A stretch of 64,000 bases of DNA, taken from the NCBI GenBank assembly GCA_028875125.1, contig JAPPGC010000016.1, positions 1 through 64,000 on the forward strand. Direction: 5' to 3'. Numbering within the stretch: position 1 is the stretch's first letter; every line of letters starts with the position of its first letter. A program made the position numbers and the translations under genes. Source of the stretch: Bacteroidota bacterium. GTDB taxonomy: Bacteria; Bacteroidota; Rhodothermia; Rhodothermales; Bin80. This document shows, piece by piece, positions 26,487 to 36,708 of the stretch. The notes under the pieces are model-generated. The model worked only from the letters and a program-made list of their open reading frames with translations, did not search any database and was not told the DNA's origin.

Positions 26487-27959
26487 TTACTCAACCTGAC
26501 GGTTTGAATTATGATTATCCAGATGCACCTGGTCAGTATCTGACTGTTCCCGCATGATTCGGTGCCCGGCACCGGCTGCCAGTCCGGCAGCGATGGCAAT
26601 AATGAAGAGGTAGTTTTTGAGAAAAAAAGGATTTTGTGTTAACGTCGAAATCGTTAATGCAATCAGGGGCACGGCACCCGCCAAGCCCGCCAACCGCGTC
26701 CAGCGTTCGGCAGTGTCACTACGAAATGCCCGCAAGCCCAGCCTAACCACGGAATACCAGAAATACATCACCAACCCGAGCCCCCAGAGCCCGTACTTGT
26801 ACCACAGTCCGATGTATCCATTATGCACAAATGAGTCCGTGTCGGTTGATTGATGAACAATGTCGAAAAACAAATAGGACACGCCAGGGCCGTGCCCAAT
26901 AAGTGGATTAACTGCAATTTTTTCAAGCACGGCAGCGGTTTCCCTGAATCGGTTCACGAGAGATAAGTCCTGTGTAAAAGCTGTGGCAATTGAGCTAAAG
27001 CGCTCAGTGATTCCTTCAAGGATCACCACTAGGAATGGTCCGATCAACACGTAGCCTATCCCCAGAATCACGACGCTGACAATCGTTCCGGTCGTCAGCA
27101 TTTTGATACGCTCGGGAGTGCGAACGAGAAAAACAAGTATAATTGCACCGAAGGCAAAGGCAAGCCAGAACCCGCGGGCCTGCGTCATGATCAAGCCGGC
27201 AAATGTGAGCGCCAGTGCGACCGCAGAAAGGAGAATCGGTAAAAAGCCCTTGGCATAAACCAGTAAAACCAGACTCATGAGTGCACCAACCATGAGTAAA
27301 CAGTCATTAACAACCACCCGTGAACCAGCCACCTGCCACAGCTGAGTCGCCCCAGCCAGGTCAGATGCATAGTTGAATGTGTTCAACAATGCGACGCCTG
27401 CACTCATAAGCACCACGGTTGTAAGCATGATCCTTGGTCCGAGCCTGTGATGGACCACAGTATGCTTAACCGGAAAGTATATCAGCAACATTGATAGCGA
27501 AATCAACTCGCTGAACGCAACCCTGAAATCCCCCTGAAATAACGTGGTGAGGATCAGGGTGGCGGGAAGCAAAAACAGAAATAAGGCGAGGGACCAATCT
27601 GCTTTTTCGGTCAGAATATTTTCTGATCCAAAAATGACATGTTGCAGGAACCACATGCCTAGTACGGCGAATAGGTACGCGGCATAGGCAACCTCTACCA
27701 CCTGAAAGCCGCTCTCATTAGAGGCGATCAATACGAAGCCAACGACGGTGGCTACTAGGTTGATCAGGGGGTTAGCAAATAAAAAGCAGATGGCTACTAT
27801 CCCGAGCAGTGCCACAGGAAGCACAGCTGTGTAGATCACAGATCCAGTGAAGGCAAGCGCAAGTGCTAGTGCCAGTGCAAAAACGAATCCGGCAATGATC
27901 AGTCCATTTCCTATTCGGTACAGACTTAAAGGAGTTGATAGGGCGCCAACCTGTCCCAT
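26487..27959 (-). CDS. O-antigen ligase/polymerase (Wzy/WaaL-type) membrane protein
   Basis: 490 residues with about 11-12 membrane helices and one large periplasmic loop (about 330-385) containing the characteristic NPLIGHGPGVSYLFFD and HNGYIGLWYKYGLWGLGL, typical of the Wzy_C family that polymerises or ligates lipid-linked O-units in the periplasm. The low-complexity ALALALALA in helix 1 is unusual but still hydrophobic. It stands between the Wzz-like and glycosyltransferase genes, which supports a polymerase role. Ligase cannot be excluded. Confidence 0.85.
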   Translation of the reverse strand: MGQVGALSTPLSLYRIGNGLIIAGFVFALALALALAFTGSVIYTAVLPVALLGIVAICFLFANPLINLVATVVGFVLIASNESGFQVVEVAYAAYLFAVLGMWFLQHVIFGSENILTEKADWSLALFLFLLPATLILTTLFQGDFRVAFSELISLSMLLIYFPVKHTVVHHRLGPRIMLTTVVLMSAGVALLNTFNYASDLAGATQLWQVAGSRVVVNDCLLMVGALMSLVLLVYAKGFLPILLSAVALALTFAGLIMTQARGFWLAFAFGAIILVFLVRTPERIKMLTTGTIVSVVILGIGYVLIGPFLVVILEGITERFSSIATAFTQDLSLVNRFRETAAVLEKIAVNPLIGHGPGVSYLFFDIVHQSTDTDSFVHNGYIGLWYKYGLWGLGLVMYFWYSVVRLGLRAFRSDTAERWTRLAGLAGAVPLIALTISTLTQNPFFLKNYLFIIAIAAGLAAGAGHRIMREQSDTDQVHLDNHNSNRQVE

Positions 27960-28004
27960 GTCGTGCTTTTATTGAGCGTTGCCTCAATAGCAATGCATCT
28001 CCGG

Positions 28005-29165
28005 TTATCCAGAACTCAGGCGTTCGGCAATCAGGGTATAATTATTTTTCCACCAGCTACTGATGAGTACGTAGAGTATGGAGAGCAGGAAGCCTGAGAA
28101 AGTACTGACAACGCAGATCGCCGCACGCCAAGGGCGTGCCTTCTCAACAGGAGGTATAGCGGGATCCAGAATCTGGACCGATTCTGATGCGCGCTCCTCT
28201 TCCAGTCTGGCCTCTTCCAGTACCGGTCGTGTAAATTCAAGAAGCGTGCCGAGGATAAGCGCATCCGTCTGTAATTCCAAGAACCTGTGGGCAACTTCCG
28301 GCAGGATATCCTGGGCCACCGGCATGACCCGTTCCTGTCCCTCCAGCGCCTGATTATAGGATTGCCAGGCCTGATCAACTGCCCGTTGTACTGCACGCGT
28401 TTGTGAGTGACTGTCGCCGTACAGAAAGCGCAGGTTATCAAGTTCAAGTTCTGACACGAAGATCTGCGTCCTCCACTCCGCAAGTGCTTCTGCAAACGCC
28501 GCTCCCTGGGTAGGTAAATCCAACACACCAGTCTCTTCTTGGAGTATTCGCGTGGTCAGCATTACAGCAGCCAAACTATCTTCAAACGATTGATAACGCT
28601 TTTCTACAGTACGGCGATACTCACGGGCAGTTTGTGTTGACAGTTCTATTCCGATCCGGTTCAGCTCCGAGACAAAGAAGTTGGCCATATCGGCTGCCCG
28701 CTGTGGATCTTTGTCATAGGCCTGCACAGACAGGTAGTTGTATTCATTATCCACAACAAATTCGACATTTCCTTCCAGTTCCTCAATAGCATACTTCATA
28801 GGGGCGTCACTGTCAGCAAGATCATACACCTCTATGAGATTGAACTCTTCCACAACGCTTTCTTTTACCGTGCGGCTATCCAGTATGGCAAGCTGTTGCT
28901 GGTAATCGCTGACCAATCCTCCAAGCAGCGATGAAGCGCTGCTCCCGAGACGCCCACTGATGACTCCCGAAAGTAAACCCGAGGACGTTTGTCCAGGGGG
29001 CAGGAGGCGCGTCTCGGCCATATACCAGTTCGACAGAAGGAGGCTGATCACTACCGAAGCAACTCCGAAGAATCCAGTGATCCCGATGATCAGCCAGCGC
29101 TTTTTCAGTAAAGCGCGCAATAATGCCCAGAATATCTCGGTCGGGGACCTTGAGGGTTCAGTCAT
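28005..29165 (-). CDS. Wzz/GumC-type chain-length determinant
   Basis: 386 residues starting at the ATG at 29165, whose A-TG-A overlaps the stop of the preceding exporter gene; the upstream frame to 29180 adds five residues. Two membrane helices (about 20-42 and near the C-terminus, AICVVSTFSGFLLSILYVLI) flank a periplasmic coiled-coil part with the Wzz domain (WYMAETRLLPPGQ) and a proline-containing C-terminal motif (PAIPPVEKARPWRA). No C-terminal tyrosine kinase is fused. It controls the length of the exported polysaccharide together with the SLBB exporter upstream. Confidence 0.87.
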   Translation of the reverse strand: MTEPSRSPTEIFWALLRALLKKRWLIIGITGFFGVASVVISLLLSNWYMAETRLLPPGQTSSGLLSGVISGRLGSSASSLLGGLVSDYQQQLAILDSRTVKESVVEEFNLIEVYDLADSDAPMKYAIEELEGNVEFVVDNEYNYLSVQAYDKDPQRAADMANFFVSELNRIGIELSTQTAREYRRTVEKRYQSFEDSLAAVMLTTRILQEETGVLDLPTQGAAFAEALAEWRTQIFVSELELDNLRFLYGDSHSQTRAVQRAVDQAWQSYNQALEGQERVMPVAQDILPEVAHRFLELQTDALILGTLLEFTRPVLEEARLEEERASESVQILDPAIPPVEKARPWRAAICVVSTFSGFLLSILYVLISSWWKNNYTLIAERLSSG

Positions 29166-30880
29166 CGGAGCGCGTTCCATAGAACAAGAGTTACTGTGGC
29201 TGCTGCAGAGAGGACCCCAACTAGGCCTTGAACCTGCTGTGCACGTGCTTGGCGGGAAGTCACGGTTAGCTGTTCCAGTCGAGAAACGAAAATGGTATCG
29301 CCTGGACGTACAGGTTCATTCGATCCTTGGCGCACAGTAGAGCTACTCCCGTTATAGATATAAACTTTATTCGCCTCCGGCCCCGATCCCCCGACACGAT
29401 CAACATAGTACCTAGCAGTCATTCCCGACACAAAAGTCACATAACCTGGCTGAGGAACGTTTCCAGTTACCAGGACTGTGCCTTCGTCACGCGGAAGGAT
29501 CAGCCGGTCTCCGTCGTAGAGTACAATATCTTCGCTACTGCCAGACAATGCTCCGGCAATGTCCGCAGCAACATGGCTGCCGAGTTCACCGGAAAAAGGT
29601 CTCCGAAAGCTCTCAGAAAACAATCGGCCTGTGGGATCACTAGTTGAGGTAGGTACTAATTCAGATTCTGCAAGGATTTGAGGAGTATCTATGAGATTGT
29701 TTTGGCTCGTACGCTCCAACGTGGCCGAATTAGTACTTGCACCGTCCCTGAGCCCGCCGGCCAGTTCAACCAACTGTGTCAGCGTCGTTTTCCCTCCCTC
29801 TATGCGATATTCTCCGGGGTATTCGACCCACCCCTCAATTTTTGCTGTAGCTGTTTTCTGTTCATAGATAGTGAGATGGTCACCGGCTATGAGAGGCTGT
29901 TCCCCCATTGAATTCTGCTCCAACCCCTCAATGCCCTGATCAATTACCGTGTGATAGGCGCCATCACGCCATCGCATGAGGCGGAATTGCGTTGCGCTAT
30001 TTAGCGGGCGGCCCCCCGTTGCAAGGTCAAGTAGGCTGGCAATCGTATCATCGGGGCGCCAGTCGTACAGTCCAGGCCAGGCGACATCACCGGAGATACG
30101 TATACTTTCCCGGATTTCGTGATAGGCGGGAACATTGATCCGATCGCCATCCCGCAGAAGTGGGTTGTAAGCTGTATTGCCTGTAGTCTGGTATCGGGGC
30201 AGATCAATCAACTCTTCTGTTCCGTCTCTACGCTGTACCTGGATGTTTCTCAGTGCAGGTTTGTATGCCTCGTTGGTTTCCGGTCGAAACAACTGTTCAG
30301 GAGCCACAAAATCAACTTCCACATCTTCATTGGTCTGCCTAGTGGTTATTACACCGGAGGAGAGCGCCTGGAGTACAACATCACTTACACGCGAGGCGGG
30401 GAGCATCGGGAAACGTCCAGTTTTAATAACTGAGCCCGTAACGTGAACATAGAAGCTTCGCGCCTGTGCCAGAGAGAGACTAATGGGGGCATTGACATAT
30501 CTGGATTCGAGCAGCTCCATAGCACTGCTTACAACCTGTGCCAATGTCTTGCCACCGGCATTTAGGTCGCCGGCCTCCGGTAGGGGTAGCACGCCAGAAG
30601 CTGAGACGGTAAGCGGGATCTCGCGTGGGTTCAGTCCTCCAATCATTAAACGGAAGACATCGCCAGGACCAATGAGATATTCATTGGGATCAACGGCCCC
30701 CTCCAGTATCAGGGAGCCTGATTGCCCAACCTGTGTAAGCATGGCTCTCCTGAATTCCTCTTGAGGGTCATCCGGGGTTGCACTGACCGAGGACACGCGG
30801 TTGGGAGCGATTTGAGCACTGGCTGGTATCGTTAGAGCCAAAAAAAAGGCAGCAACCCAGCAGATAGTGAGCTTGCGCAT
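29162..30880 (-). CDS. Polysaccharide export protein (Wza-type, SLBB domains)
   Basis: 572 residues from the ATG at 30880, which begins a signal peptide (MRKLTICWVAAFFLALTIPASAQ); the open frame continues to 31048 but its added N-terminus is implausible. An export domain (YLIGPGDVFRLMIGG, about residue 60-150) is followed by several SLBB repeats (IRISGDVAWPGLYDWRP; IEGWVEYPGEYRIEGG; VLVTGNVPQPGYVTFVSG). The C-terminal hydrophobic stretch VQGLVGVLSAAATVTLVLW may be the outer-membrane helix seen in Wza-like proteins. It has no lipobox. It is the first gene of the polysaccharide operon and divergent from ispE. Confidence 0.88.
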   Translation of the reverse strand: MRKLTICWVAAFFLALTIPASAQIAPNRVSSVSATPDDPQEEFRRAMLTQVGQSGSLILEGAVDPNEYLIGPGDVFRLMIGGLNPREIPLTVSASGVLPLPEAGDLNAGGKTLAQVVSSAMELLESRYVNAPISLSLAQARSFYVHVTGSVIKTGRFPMLPASRVSDVVLQALSSGVITTRQTNEDVEVDFVAPEQLFRPETNEAYKPALRNIQVQRRDGTEELIDLPRYQTTGNTAYNPLLRDGDRINVPAYHEIRESIRISGDVAWPGLYDWRPDDTIASLLDLATGGRPLNSATQFRLMRWRDGAYHTVIDQGIEGLEQNSMGEQPLIAGDHLTIYEQKTATAKIEGWVEYPGEYRIEGGKTTLTQLVELAGGLRDGASTNSATLERTSQNNLIDTPQILAESELVPTSTSDPTGRLFSESFRRPFSGELGSHVAADIAGALSGSSEDIVLYDGDRLILPRDEGTVLVTGNVPQPGYVTFVSGMTARYYVDRVGGSGPEANKVYIYNGSSSTVRQGSNEPVRPGDTIFVSRLEQLTVTSRQARAQQVQGLVGVLSAAATVTLVLWNALR

Positions 30881-31133
30881 CGGCGAAGAAAGTTTCACGA
30901 ACAAAGAGACGACGGAGTAGCCGATGTAGCGATGTGTGTAACTGAAGCTGAGCAGAAAACGGGGCATACAACGATATGGGGCAACGCATGTTTCGGCGGT
31001 GAATTTTAAAGTGCGTGATATTGTGCTTGTATTCTTAGGTTGAAGCATGACAAAAGTGGGTTAATGTACATTATTAGTGCGGACAGCGACTCGACTGATT
31101 GACCGCGTTTGTCGTTAACCATGCTGTGTACCC

Positions 31134-32027
31134 ATGGAACGGCATGTATCAACACGGGTACCTGCGTTTTCCAACTTTATTGCCAGCTCAAACGTGTTAT
31201 CTGCAACCGCCCCGGCCAAGATTAATCTGGGATTGTGTGTACTACGCAAGCGAACAGACGGGTATCATGATCTGGCTACAGTGTTTCATCCGATAGGCTG
31301 GGCCGACACACTTACAGCTGATCACGCGGATACGGTTAGACTCACCTGCACGGAAGCAACGTTACCCAGTGGGGAGGATAATTTGGTTGTACGCGCCGCC
31401 AGACTCTTAAAGGCCTCCTTTGGGGTCGATCGAGGCGCAATAATGAATCTGACGAAGGTCTTGCCACACGGTGCGGGGCTTGGTGGCGGATCAAGCGATG
31501 CGGCAACCGCATTGCAAATCCTGTGTAGACTTTGGCGCCTGGATTGCACAACTACGTCGCTTGCGTCGCTTGCGCTGGACCTTGGATCAGACGTGCCGTT
31601 CTTCTTACGGCGGTGCACAGCCTTTGCGCAAGGCAGAGGCGAAATGCTGTCTCCTCTGGAAGACTACCGTTTTCCCTTCAGCCTGGCAGTTGTGGTGAAT
31701 CCTGTTCGCATTTCAACGGCGTGGGCTTTTCGGCATGTCGAGGTACGTGAGACTGGTCGCGCAGACTTGACTGAAGTGGTTCGTTCCAATGACCTGGATC
31801 GCTGGAAGCGTGAATTGACCAATGACTTTGAGGAAGCTGTATTTTCTAAGTGGCCGGTACTTCGCAGGACTAAATCTGCGTTATTGTGTGCAGGTGCGTC
31901 TTTCGCATCCCTAACTGGGACGGGTTCGGGGGTTTATGGCGTATTTGAGAGCCACAAGTTTGCAGAGGATGCTGTTCAGGAAGCGGCAGCAAGAGGCTGC
32001 GCGACTTGGTGTGAGGCTCCGTCGTAG
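31134..32027 (+). CDS. ispE: 4-diphosphocytidyl-2-C-methyl-D-erythritol kinase
   Basis: GHMP kinase of the non-mevalonate isoprenoid pathway; phosphorylates CDP-methylerythritol. Motifs: SATAPAKINLGLCVLRKRTDGYHDL (N-terminal family region) and the ATP loop LPHGAGLGGGSSDAATAL, with the C-terminal GASFASLTGTGSGVYGVF. 297 residues from 31134. A GTG at 31194 (VLSATAPAKIN) would fit the usual IspE start better. The MEP-pathway partner ispG is also in this window (about 10 kb away, opposite strand). Confidence 0.93.
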   Translation: MERHVSTRVPAFSNFIASSNVLSATAPAKINLGLCVLRKRTDGYHDLATVFHPIGWADTLTADHADTVRLTCTEATLPSGEDNLVVRAARLLKASFGVDRGAIMNLTKVLPHGAGLGGGSSDAATALQILCRLWRLDCTTTSLASLALDLGSDVPFFLRRCTAFAQGRGEMLSPLEDYRFPFSLAVVVNPVRISTAWAFRHVEVRETGRADLTEVVRSNDLDRWKRELTNDFEEAVFSKWPVLRRTKSALLCAGASFASLTGTGSGVYGVFESHKFAEDAVQEAAARGCATWCEAPS

Positions 32028-32080
32028 CTATTAATTAGCGATCTTACGGCTCGCAATTATCGCACAGTTGATTTTTTCTC

Positions 32081-33826
32081 ATGTCTCGTAGCTCACTCTT
32101 GCTATCGGTCATAATCTTTCTTTCTGCCTGTAACGGCACAGAGCGTCAGCCCAATGTGATAATCATTTTGGCCGATGATCAGGGATGGGGAGATTTATCC
32201 ATTAACGGCAACACTAGCATCAAAACATCAAACCTCGATCGGATGGCTGTCTCAGGGGTCATGTTCGATCGCTTTTATGTAAGTCCGGTTTGCTCTCCGA
32301 CCCGCGCTGAGCTTTTGACAGGGCGGTATCATACACGGTCGGGAGTGCATGGGACCAGTGCAGGTTCAGAGCGCATGAATGCAGACGAGACTACGCTCGC
32401 CGAAGTGTTCCAGGAAGCGGGCTATGTAACGGGCGTATTTGGCAAGTGGCATAACGGGCAACAGCCTCCCTATCATCCGAATAGTCGGGGGTTCGACCAT
32501 TTTTATGGTTTTGCCTCTGGACATTGGGGGCATTATTTCTCTCCACCTCTCGAGTTGAATAATGAGCTCGTTCAAGGAGAGGGGTATCTGCCGGATGACC
32601 TGACACAGGCAGCTATGACGTTCATTACCGAAAACAGGGCATCTCCATTCCTGGTTTTTCTGCCTTACAATACTCCCCATTCTCCTATGCAGGTACCGGA
32701 TCAATGGTGGGACAGTGTACCGGGGAGATTTCAGTATCATCCTAACGCTGAGTGGGAGGACACCCTGCACACACGGGCAGCACTTGCGATGACGCTTAAT
32801 ATTGACTGGAATGTGGGTCGGTTACTGGCTTTGTTGGATGAGTTGTCGCTTTCTGAGGATACCATTGTGCTTTATTTCTCGGATAATGGTCCGAATGGTG
32901 CACGCTGGAATGCAGGGGTGACAGGGAGAAAGGGATCCACTGATGAAGGGGGCGTCCGTTCGCCTCTTCTGATGCAATGGAAGGGTACCCTTGCTGCGAA
33001 CACTGCAATCACGGAGATTGCTGCTGCGATTGATTTAATGCCAACATTGACCGAGCTTACGGGCATTGAACTTAATACCCGGCATCCGCTAGATGGCGTA
33101 AGTTTGGCGCCCCTGCTTACCGGTAGTGCTGAAGCTCTTCCAGAGCGTATGATTTTTTCGCACTGGAACGGACGTACGAGTATACGTACACAAACACATC
33201 GATTGGATCATACGGGACAGCTCTTCAACATGGTTGAAGATCCGGAGCAGCGACAGAATATCGCGCCTGAGCATCCAGAGCTAGCCGATTCTCTTCGCCG
33301 AGCGCGAGAGGCCTGGATCGACGCAGCTGTCCCTGATACCTTTGAGAATAGGCCATTCACGGTGGGGCATCCAGACTACGAAGTAACCTGGTTACCTGCC
33401 CGGGATGCAGTAGGATCGGGTGGAATTCTTCGATCTAACCGGTATCCGAATGATAGCTTTCTCATGAACTGGACGCATGCGGATGATGCGATTCTTTGGG
33501 ACGTTGAGGTTCTCACGGCGGGGAATTATATGGCCACGCTCTACTACACGGCGGCATCAGGCGATGAAGGGGCGCAGATCACGCTAGATTTTGGGGAAAG
33601 TGGCGTAGGAGCAAGGATTACTGAGGCACATGATCCGCCGGAATACGGAATGGATGAAGACCGTGTACTTCGGATTGAGTCGTATGTAAAGGATTTCCGT
33701 CCGCTGCTGCTGGGGCAGATATTCCTAGAAGCAGGACGCAAACCTCTATCGTTGCGAGCAACCAATATTCCGGGCACAGCGGTCGCTGATGTCCGTCTTT
33801 TACAGCTGGAACGCACTACTGAATAG
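32081..33826 (+). CDS. Lipoprotein sulfatase (type I, Cys-type) with C-terminal beta domain
   Basis: 581 residues. N-terminal lipoprotein signal MSRSSLLLSVIIFLSAC (lipobox LSAC, Cys17). Sulfatase core: PNVIIILADDQGWGDL (metal Asp pair), the formylglycine site VCSPTRAELLTGRYHTRSG with Cys71 in the canonical C-x-P-x-R, FGKWHNG, TPHSPMQVP and YFSDNGPNG. After about residue 440 there is an extra beta-rich domain (WTHADDAILWDVEVLTAGNY ... GTAVADVRLLQL), probably carbohydrate binding. It probably removes sulfate from algal or other sulfated glycans outside the cytoplasm. It needs a formylglycine maturase, which is not in the window. Confidence 0.9.
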   Translation: MSRSSLLLSVIIFLSACNGTERQPNVIIILADDQGWGDLSINGNTSIKTSNLDRMAVSGVMFDRFYVSPVCSPTRAELLTGRYHTRSGVHGTSAGSERMNADETTLAEVFQEAGYVTGVFGKWHNGQQPPYHPNSRGFDHFYGFASGHWGHYFSPPLELNNELVQGEGYLPDDLTQAAMTFITENRASPFLVFLPYNTPHSPMQVPDQWWDSVPGRFQYHPNAEWEDTLHTRAALAMTLNIDWNVGRLLALLDELSLSEDTIVLYFSDNGPNGARWNAGVTGRKGSTDEGGVRSPLLMQWKGTLAANTAITEIAAAIDLMPTLTELTGIELNTRHPLDGVSLAPLLTGSAEALPERMIFSHWNGRTSIRTQTHRLDHTGQLFNMVEDPEQRQNIAPEHPELADSLRRAREAWIDAAVPDTFENRPFTVGHPDYEVTWLPARDAVGSGGILRSNRYPNDSFLMNWTHADDAILWDVEVLTAGNYMATLYYTAASGDEGAQITLDFGESGVGARITEAHDPPEYGMDEDRVLRIESYVKDFRPLLLGQIFLEAGRKPLSLRATNIPGTAVADVRLLQLERTTE

Positions 33827-34101
33827 GGATTCTGAGCGTCATACCCGTGGTCCTAGTCAGAAACCGTGCTGCCGATCATCAGCCGTAGCTGCTCGGAATG
33901 ATCTTCCGATTGGTAAGTCAATCAGACTGGTTGCGCCTTTTCGTTCTCCTGACACCGGACGTTTCCACGGCCCTTACCGGATATTAAACCGTATACGTAA
34001 GGTCACAGGTAGGCTCTTTCTCCGGACGCATATGCTACGGCTGCATTGATCTACACCAACCACGTGCTCAACTGCTCCAATGAACACGGCGCGGACTAAT
34101 G

Positions 34102-36423
34102 TTACCAGATTACGCGATCTTTCGAGTCTGCTCGATTCCCAGGTGTCCGATTCGGTGGAGGGGCGGGGAAGTAACTGTTCATGCTGATCATAGGCTCCGC
34201 ACTGTTGTCCAGATATCTCATGAATTCACCGACCACAAACAGAGCGTTGTGCGCCCCCTGACCCCAATAGCTTGAGCGGAAGGTCATGCGTCGATCATTG
34301 AAGCCAACCCAGGCACCACTAACTAACTCTGGATGCATCAGGATGAACCAGCCGTCTCCGCCCCCATTCCTGAGTCCAGTCCGTTCGTCAGTGCGCCCCT
34401 GTGTTGTTCCGGTCTTGCCCGCGAGGTCATAGCCAGAAAGGCCATAGCTTGTTCTAATGCGGATGCCCGTACCATAGTTGATTACATCACGCAGCATATC
34501 TGTGACGGTCGCAGCAGTTTGCTCGGAGAGCCTTTCTTCCCGGACAGACTGATGTTCGTACAACACGGTACTATCCTCGTCAAGTATTCGAGTAACCATT
34601 ACGGGTTCGTTCAGGAACCCCTGATTGGCAAAGGTGCTGTACGCGACCGCCAGCTCAAGAAGCGTAACTTCACTTGTTCCCAGGGCCAGTGAGCGGACCG
34701 GATTCAATTCGCTTTTGATCCCCATATTCTTGGCAAGGTTGGCCACATTTAAGGGATTAATATTTTGAATAATCTGTGCAGTTACGGTGTTTTTGGATCT
34801 TGCTAAGCCCTCCCGCATGCTGACGCTGTCCCCGGAAACCTCATTCCCATAATTACTGGGACTCCAAACTACCCCCGTAGACTCATCCACATACTGATAG
34901 ACCGAGTCTTTATACATATTCTCGGGTGAGTAGTCGTTGTCAATAGCAACTGCATAGGTGAATGGTTTAAAGGTCGAACCAGATTGTCTTTTTGCGATGT
35001 TAACCTTGTCATACCAGTCTGTTTTAAGCGTTCGACCACCAACCCAGGCTTTTACGTGCCCATTTCTGGGATCCATTGCAACAAAGCCAACTTCCAATCG
35101 ACTTTTGGTAACCTTGAGCGAGTCAATAAATTCCAGATCTTTTTTAAGCTCACGCAATGCTTCATTCGGAGACATTCCCTGATTTCGAAGGGTGTGGTAT
35201 TGCGATGTTTCTCCGATATAGGTATTCAGGTCTGAAGAGTTGTAGCGTTCCCAGAACCAAGCCCAACGATTTTCGGGGTTTGCGTGACAGGGGGCCTCCA
35301 TGTACTTTTTCAGATCTGTTCCCCAGTCCAGTCTTGGACTTCTAGGGGCGCTCCACTCACAGTCAACCACTGCCTGCAGGGAGTCCATTGTGGTTCTGGC
35401 AGCCTCCTGGGCCATAGACTGCATTCTTGAGTCGAGTGCTGTTTCGATCCTATAGCCAGCGGCATATACATCTCTGCCATTTTCCTCCCCCCATTCGTTA
35501 AGCCATTGGCGCAACTGTTCGGCGTAATGCGGAGCAAAGCTATCTGTGACTTCTGCCGTTCGGATATTGGTTATCGTGGAGGAGTCTCTGATCGCCTCAT
35601 AGTGTTCCCGGTCAAGAAAATCTACGGAGACCATGCGGTACAAGACCGTATTACGGCGCATCTGTGACTGTTCTGGGTTTCGCTTTGGATCATAGCGCCA
35701 TGTCCCCTTGAGCAATCCTATCAGTGTTGCACTTTCCAATAGATCCAGGTCAGCTGCTGATTTTCTAAAATAAGTCCGCGCGGCAGCCTCAATTCCGTAG
35801 GCATTGTAGAGGAAGGGGACTGTATTCAAGTACATCTCGGCGATCTCGTCCTTCGCATAGAGCTGTTCCAGACGTACTGCTGTAACCATCTCTTTGAGCT
35901 TGCGCTTCACACTGACTTCAAATCCGATCTGTTCGTTATAGATGTTCCGCGCCAATTGTTGTGTGATAGTTGAACCTCCTTGACGCTCGAACGGGAGCCC
36001 GAGTTCTCCGAGAATAGTTTGGGTTACTGCTGAAGCTGTGCGAAAAAGACTGATGCCCCAGTGATCGTAGAAGCGGTGATCCTCAGTTGCAACTAATGCA
36101 TTGCGCACATGTACCGAAATCGAATCATAAGTGATCCAGGTACGGTTCTCCCGTCCATAGCGTGCTAGTTCCTCACCATCTGCTGTGTAAGCTACACTTG
36201 CATAGGACAGTTCAGGGCTTTCGATCTCCCGCAAGGATGGCGTATCCAGAGAAAGAATCAGCATATAGATGAACAGAAAAATTGCCCCAAGGACGATCGG
36301 TATGGTCGGGATACTCAGAACAAAGGCAGCTTGGACAATCTCAGGTTTTCGAAAAACACGGAGAAGCAACCCTCGATATCCCTTTAGTGCAGATGAGCGC
36401 GGTTTGTGTTTTTTACGTGCCAT
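34102..36423 (-). CDS. mrcA: Class A penicillin-binding protein (PBP1A-type)
   Basis: 773 residues, a bifunctional peptidoglycan synthase. One membrane helix near residue 35-60, GT51 transglycosylase domain (EDHRFYDHWGIS with catalytic Glu; RQGGSTITQQLARNIY; RKLKEMVTAVRLEQLYAKDEI), then the transpeptidase with QSGSTFKPFTYAV (SxxK), LARSKNTVTAQI (SxN) and LAGKTGTTQGRTD (KTG). The N-terminus is basic (MARKKHKPRSS). It is monocistronic and convergent with the sulfatase gene. The gene symbol follows the family rather than a proven orthologue. Confidence 0.93.
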   Translation of the reverse strand: MARKKHKPRSSALKGYRGLLLRVFRKPEIVQAAFVLSIPTIPIVLGAIFLFIYMLILSLDTPSLREIESPELSYASVAYTADGEELARYGRENRTWITYDSISVHVRNALVATEDHRFYDHWGISLFRTASAVTQTILGELGLPFERQGGSTITQQLARNIYNEQIGFEVSVKRKLKEMVTAVRLEQLYAKDEIAEMYLNTVPFLYNAYGIEAAARTYFRKSAADLDLLESATLIGLLKGTWRYDPKRNPEQSQMRRNTVLYRMVSVDFLDREHYEAIRDSSTITNIRTAEVTDSFAPHYAEQLRQWLNEWGEENGRDVYAAGYRIETALDSRMQSMAQEAARTTMDSLQAVVDCEWSAPRSPRLDWGTDLKKYMEAPCHANPENRWAWFWERYNSSDLNTYIGETSQYHTLRNQGMSPNEALRELKKDLEFIDSLKVTKSRLEVGFVAMDPRNGHVKAWVGGRTLKTDWYDKVNIAKRQSGSTFKPFTYAVAIDNDYSPENMYKDSVYQYVDESTGVVWSPSNYGNEVSGDSVSMREGLARSKNTVTAQIIQNINPLNVANLAKNMGIKSELNPVRSLALGTSEVTLLELAVAYSTFANQGFLNEPVMVTRILDEDSTVLYEHQSVREERLSEQTAATVTDMLRDVINYGTGIRIRTSYGLSGYDLAGKTGTTQGRTDERTGLRNGGGDGWFILMHPELVSGAWVGFNDRRMTFRSSYWGQGAHNALFVVGEFMRYLDNSAEPMISMNSYFPAPPPNRTPGNRADSKDRVIW

Positions 36424-36708
36424 GGGTGGGACGAATGCATGGCAGGCTATTGTGCGCCTGTCTGTTTACTGTTCGATCCATAAGCCCTTGCACCATGACA
36501 CTGCGGAAATCGTTCCATTTTCTGCCACTGTAATTCTGGGTCGCTGCCCGAAACTGCTCCACAGATCCACCAGTCTGGGTCTGTTAATTCGCAGTATGAA
36601 AGTATCGCCTTGGAGGAGGAAGTGGTTCTGAGGATAACTCAACGGTTAAGAATTGAAAACTATTGCAGCAATGCTTTGGGAACGCCAGGTCACCTCGAGA
36701 AACACTAC

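Noticed and set aside
33827-34101. Open plus-strand continuation after the first sulfatase (LPIGKSIRLVAPFRSPDTGR)
   Set aside because: No start signal. Overlaps the sulfatase end in another frame. Probably chance.
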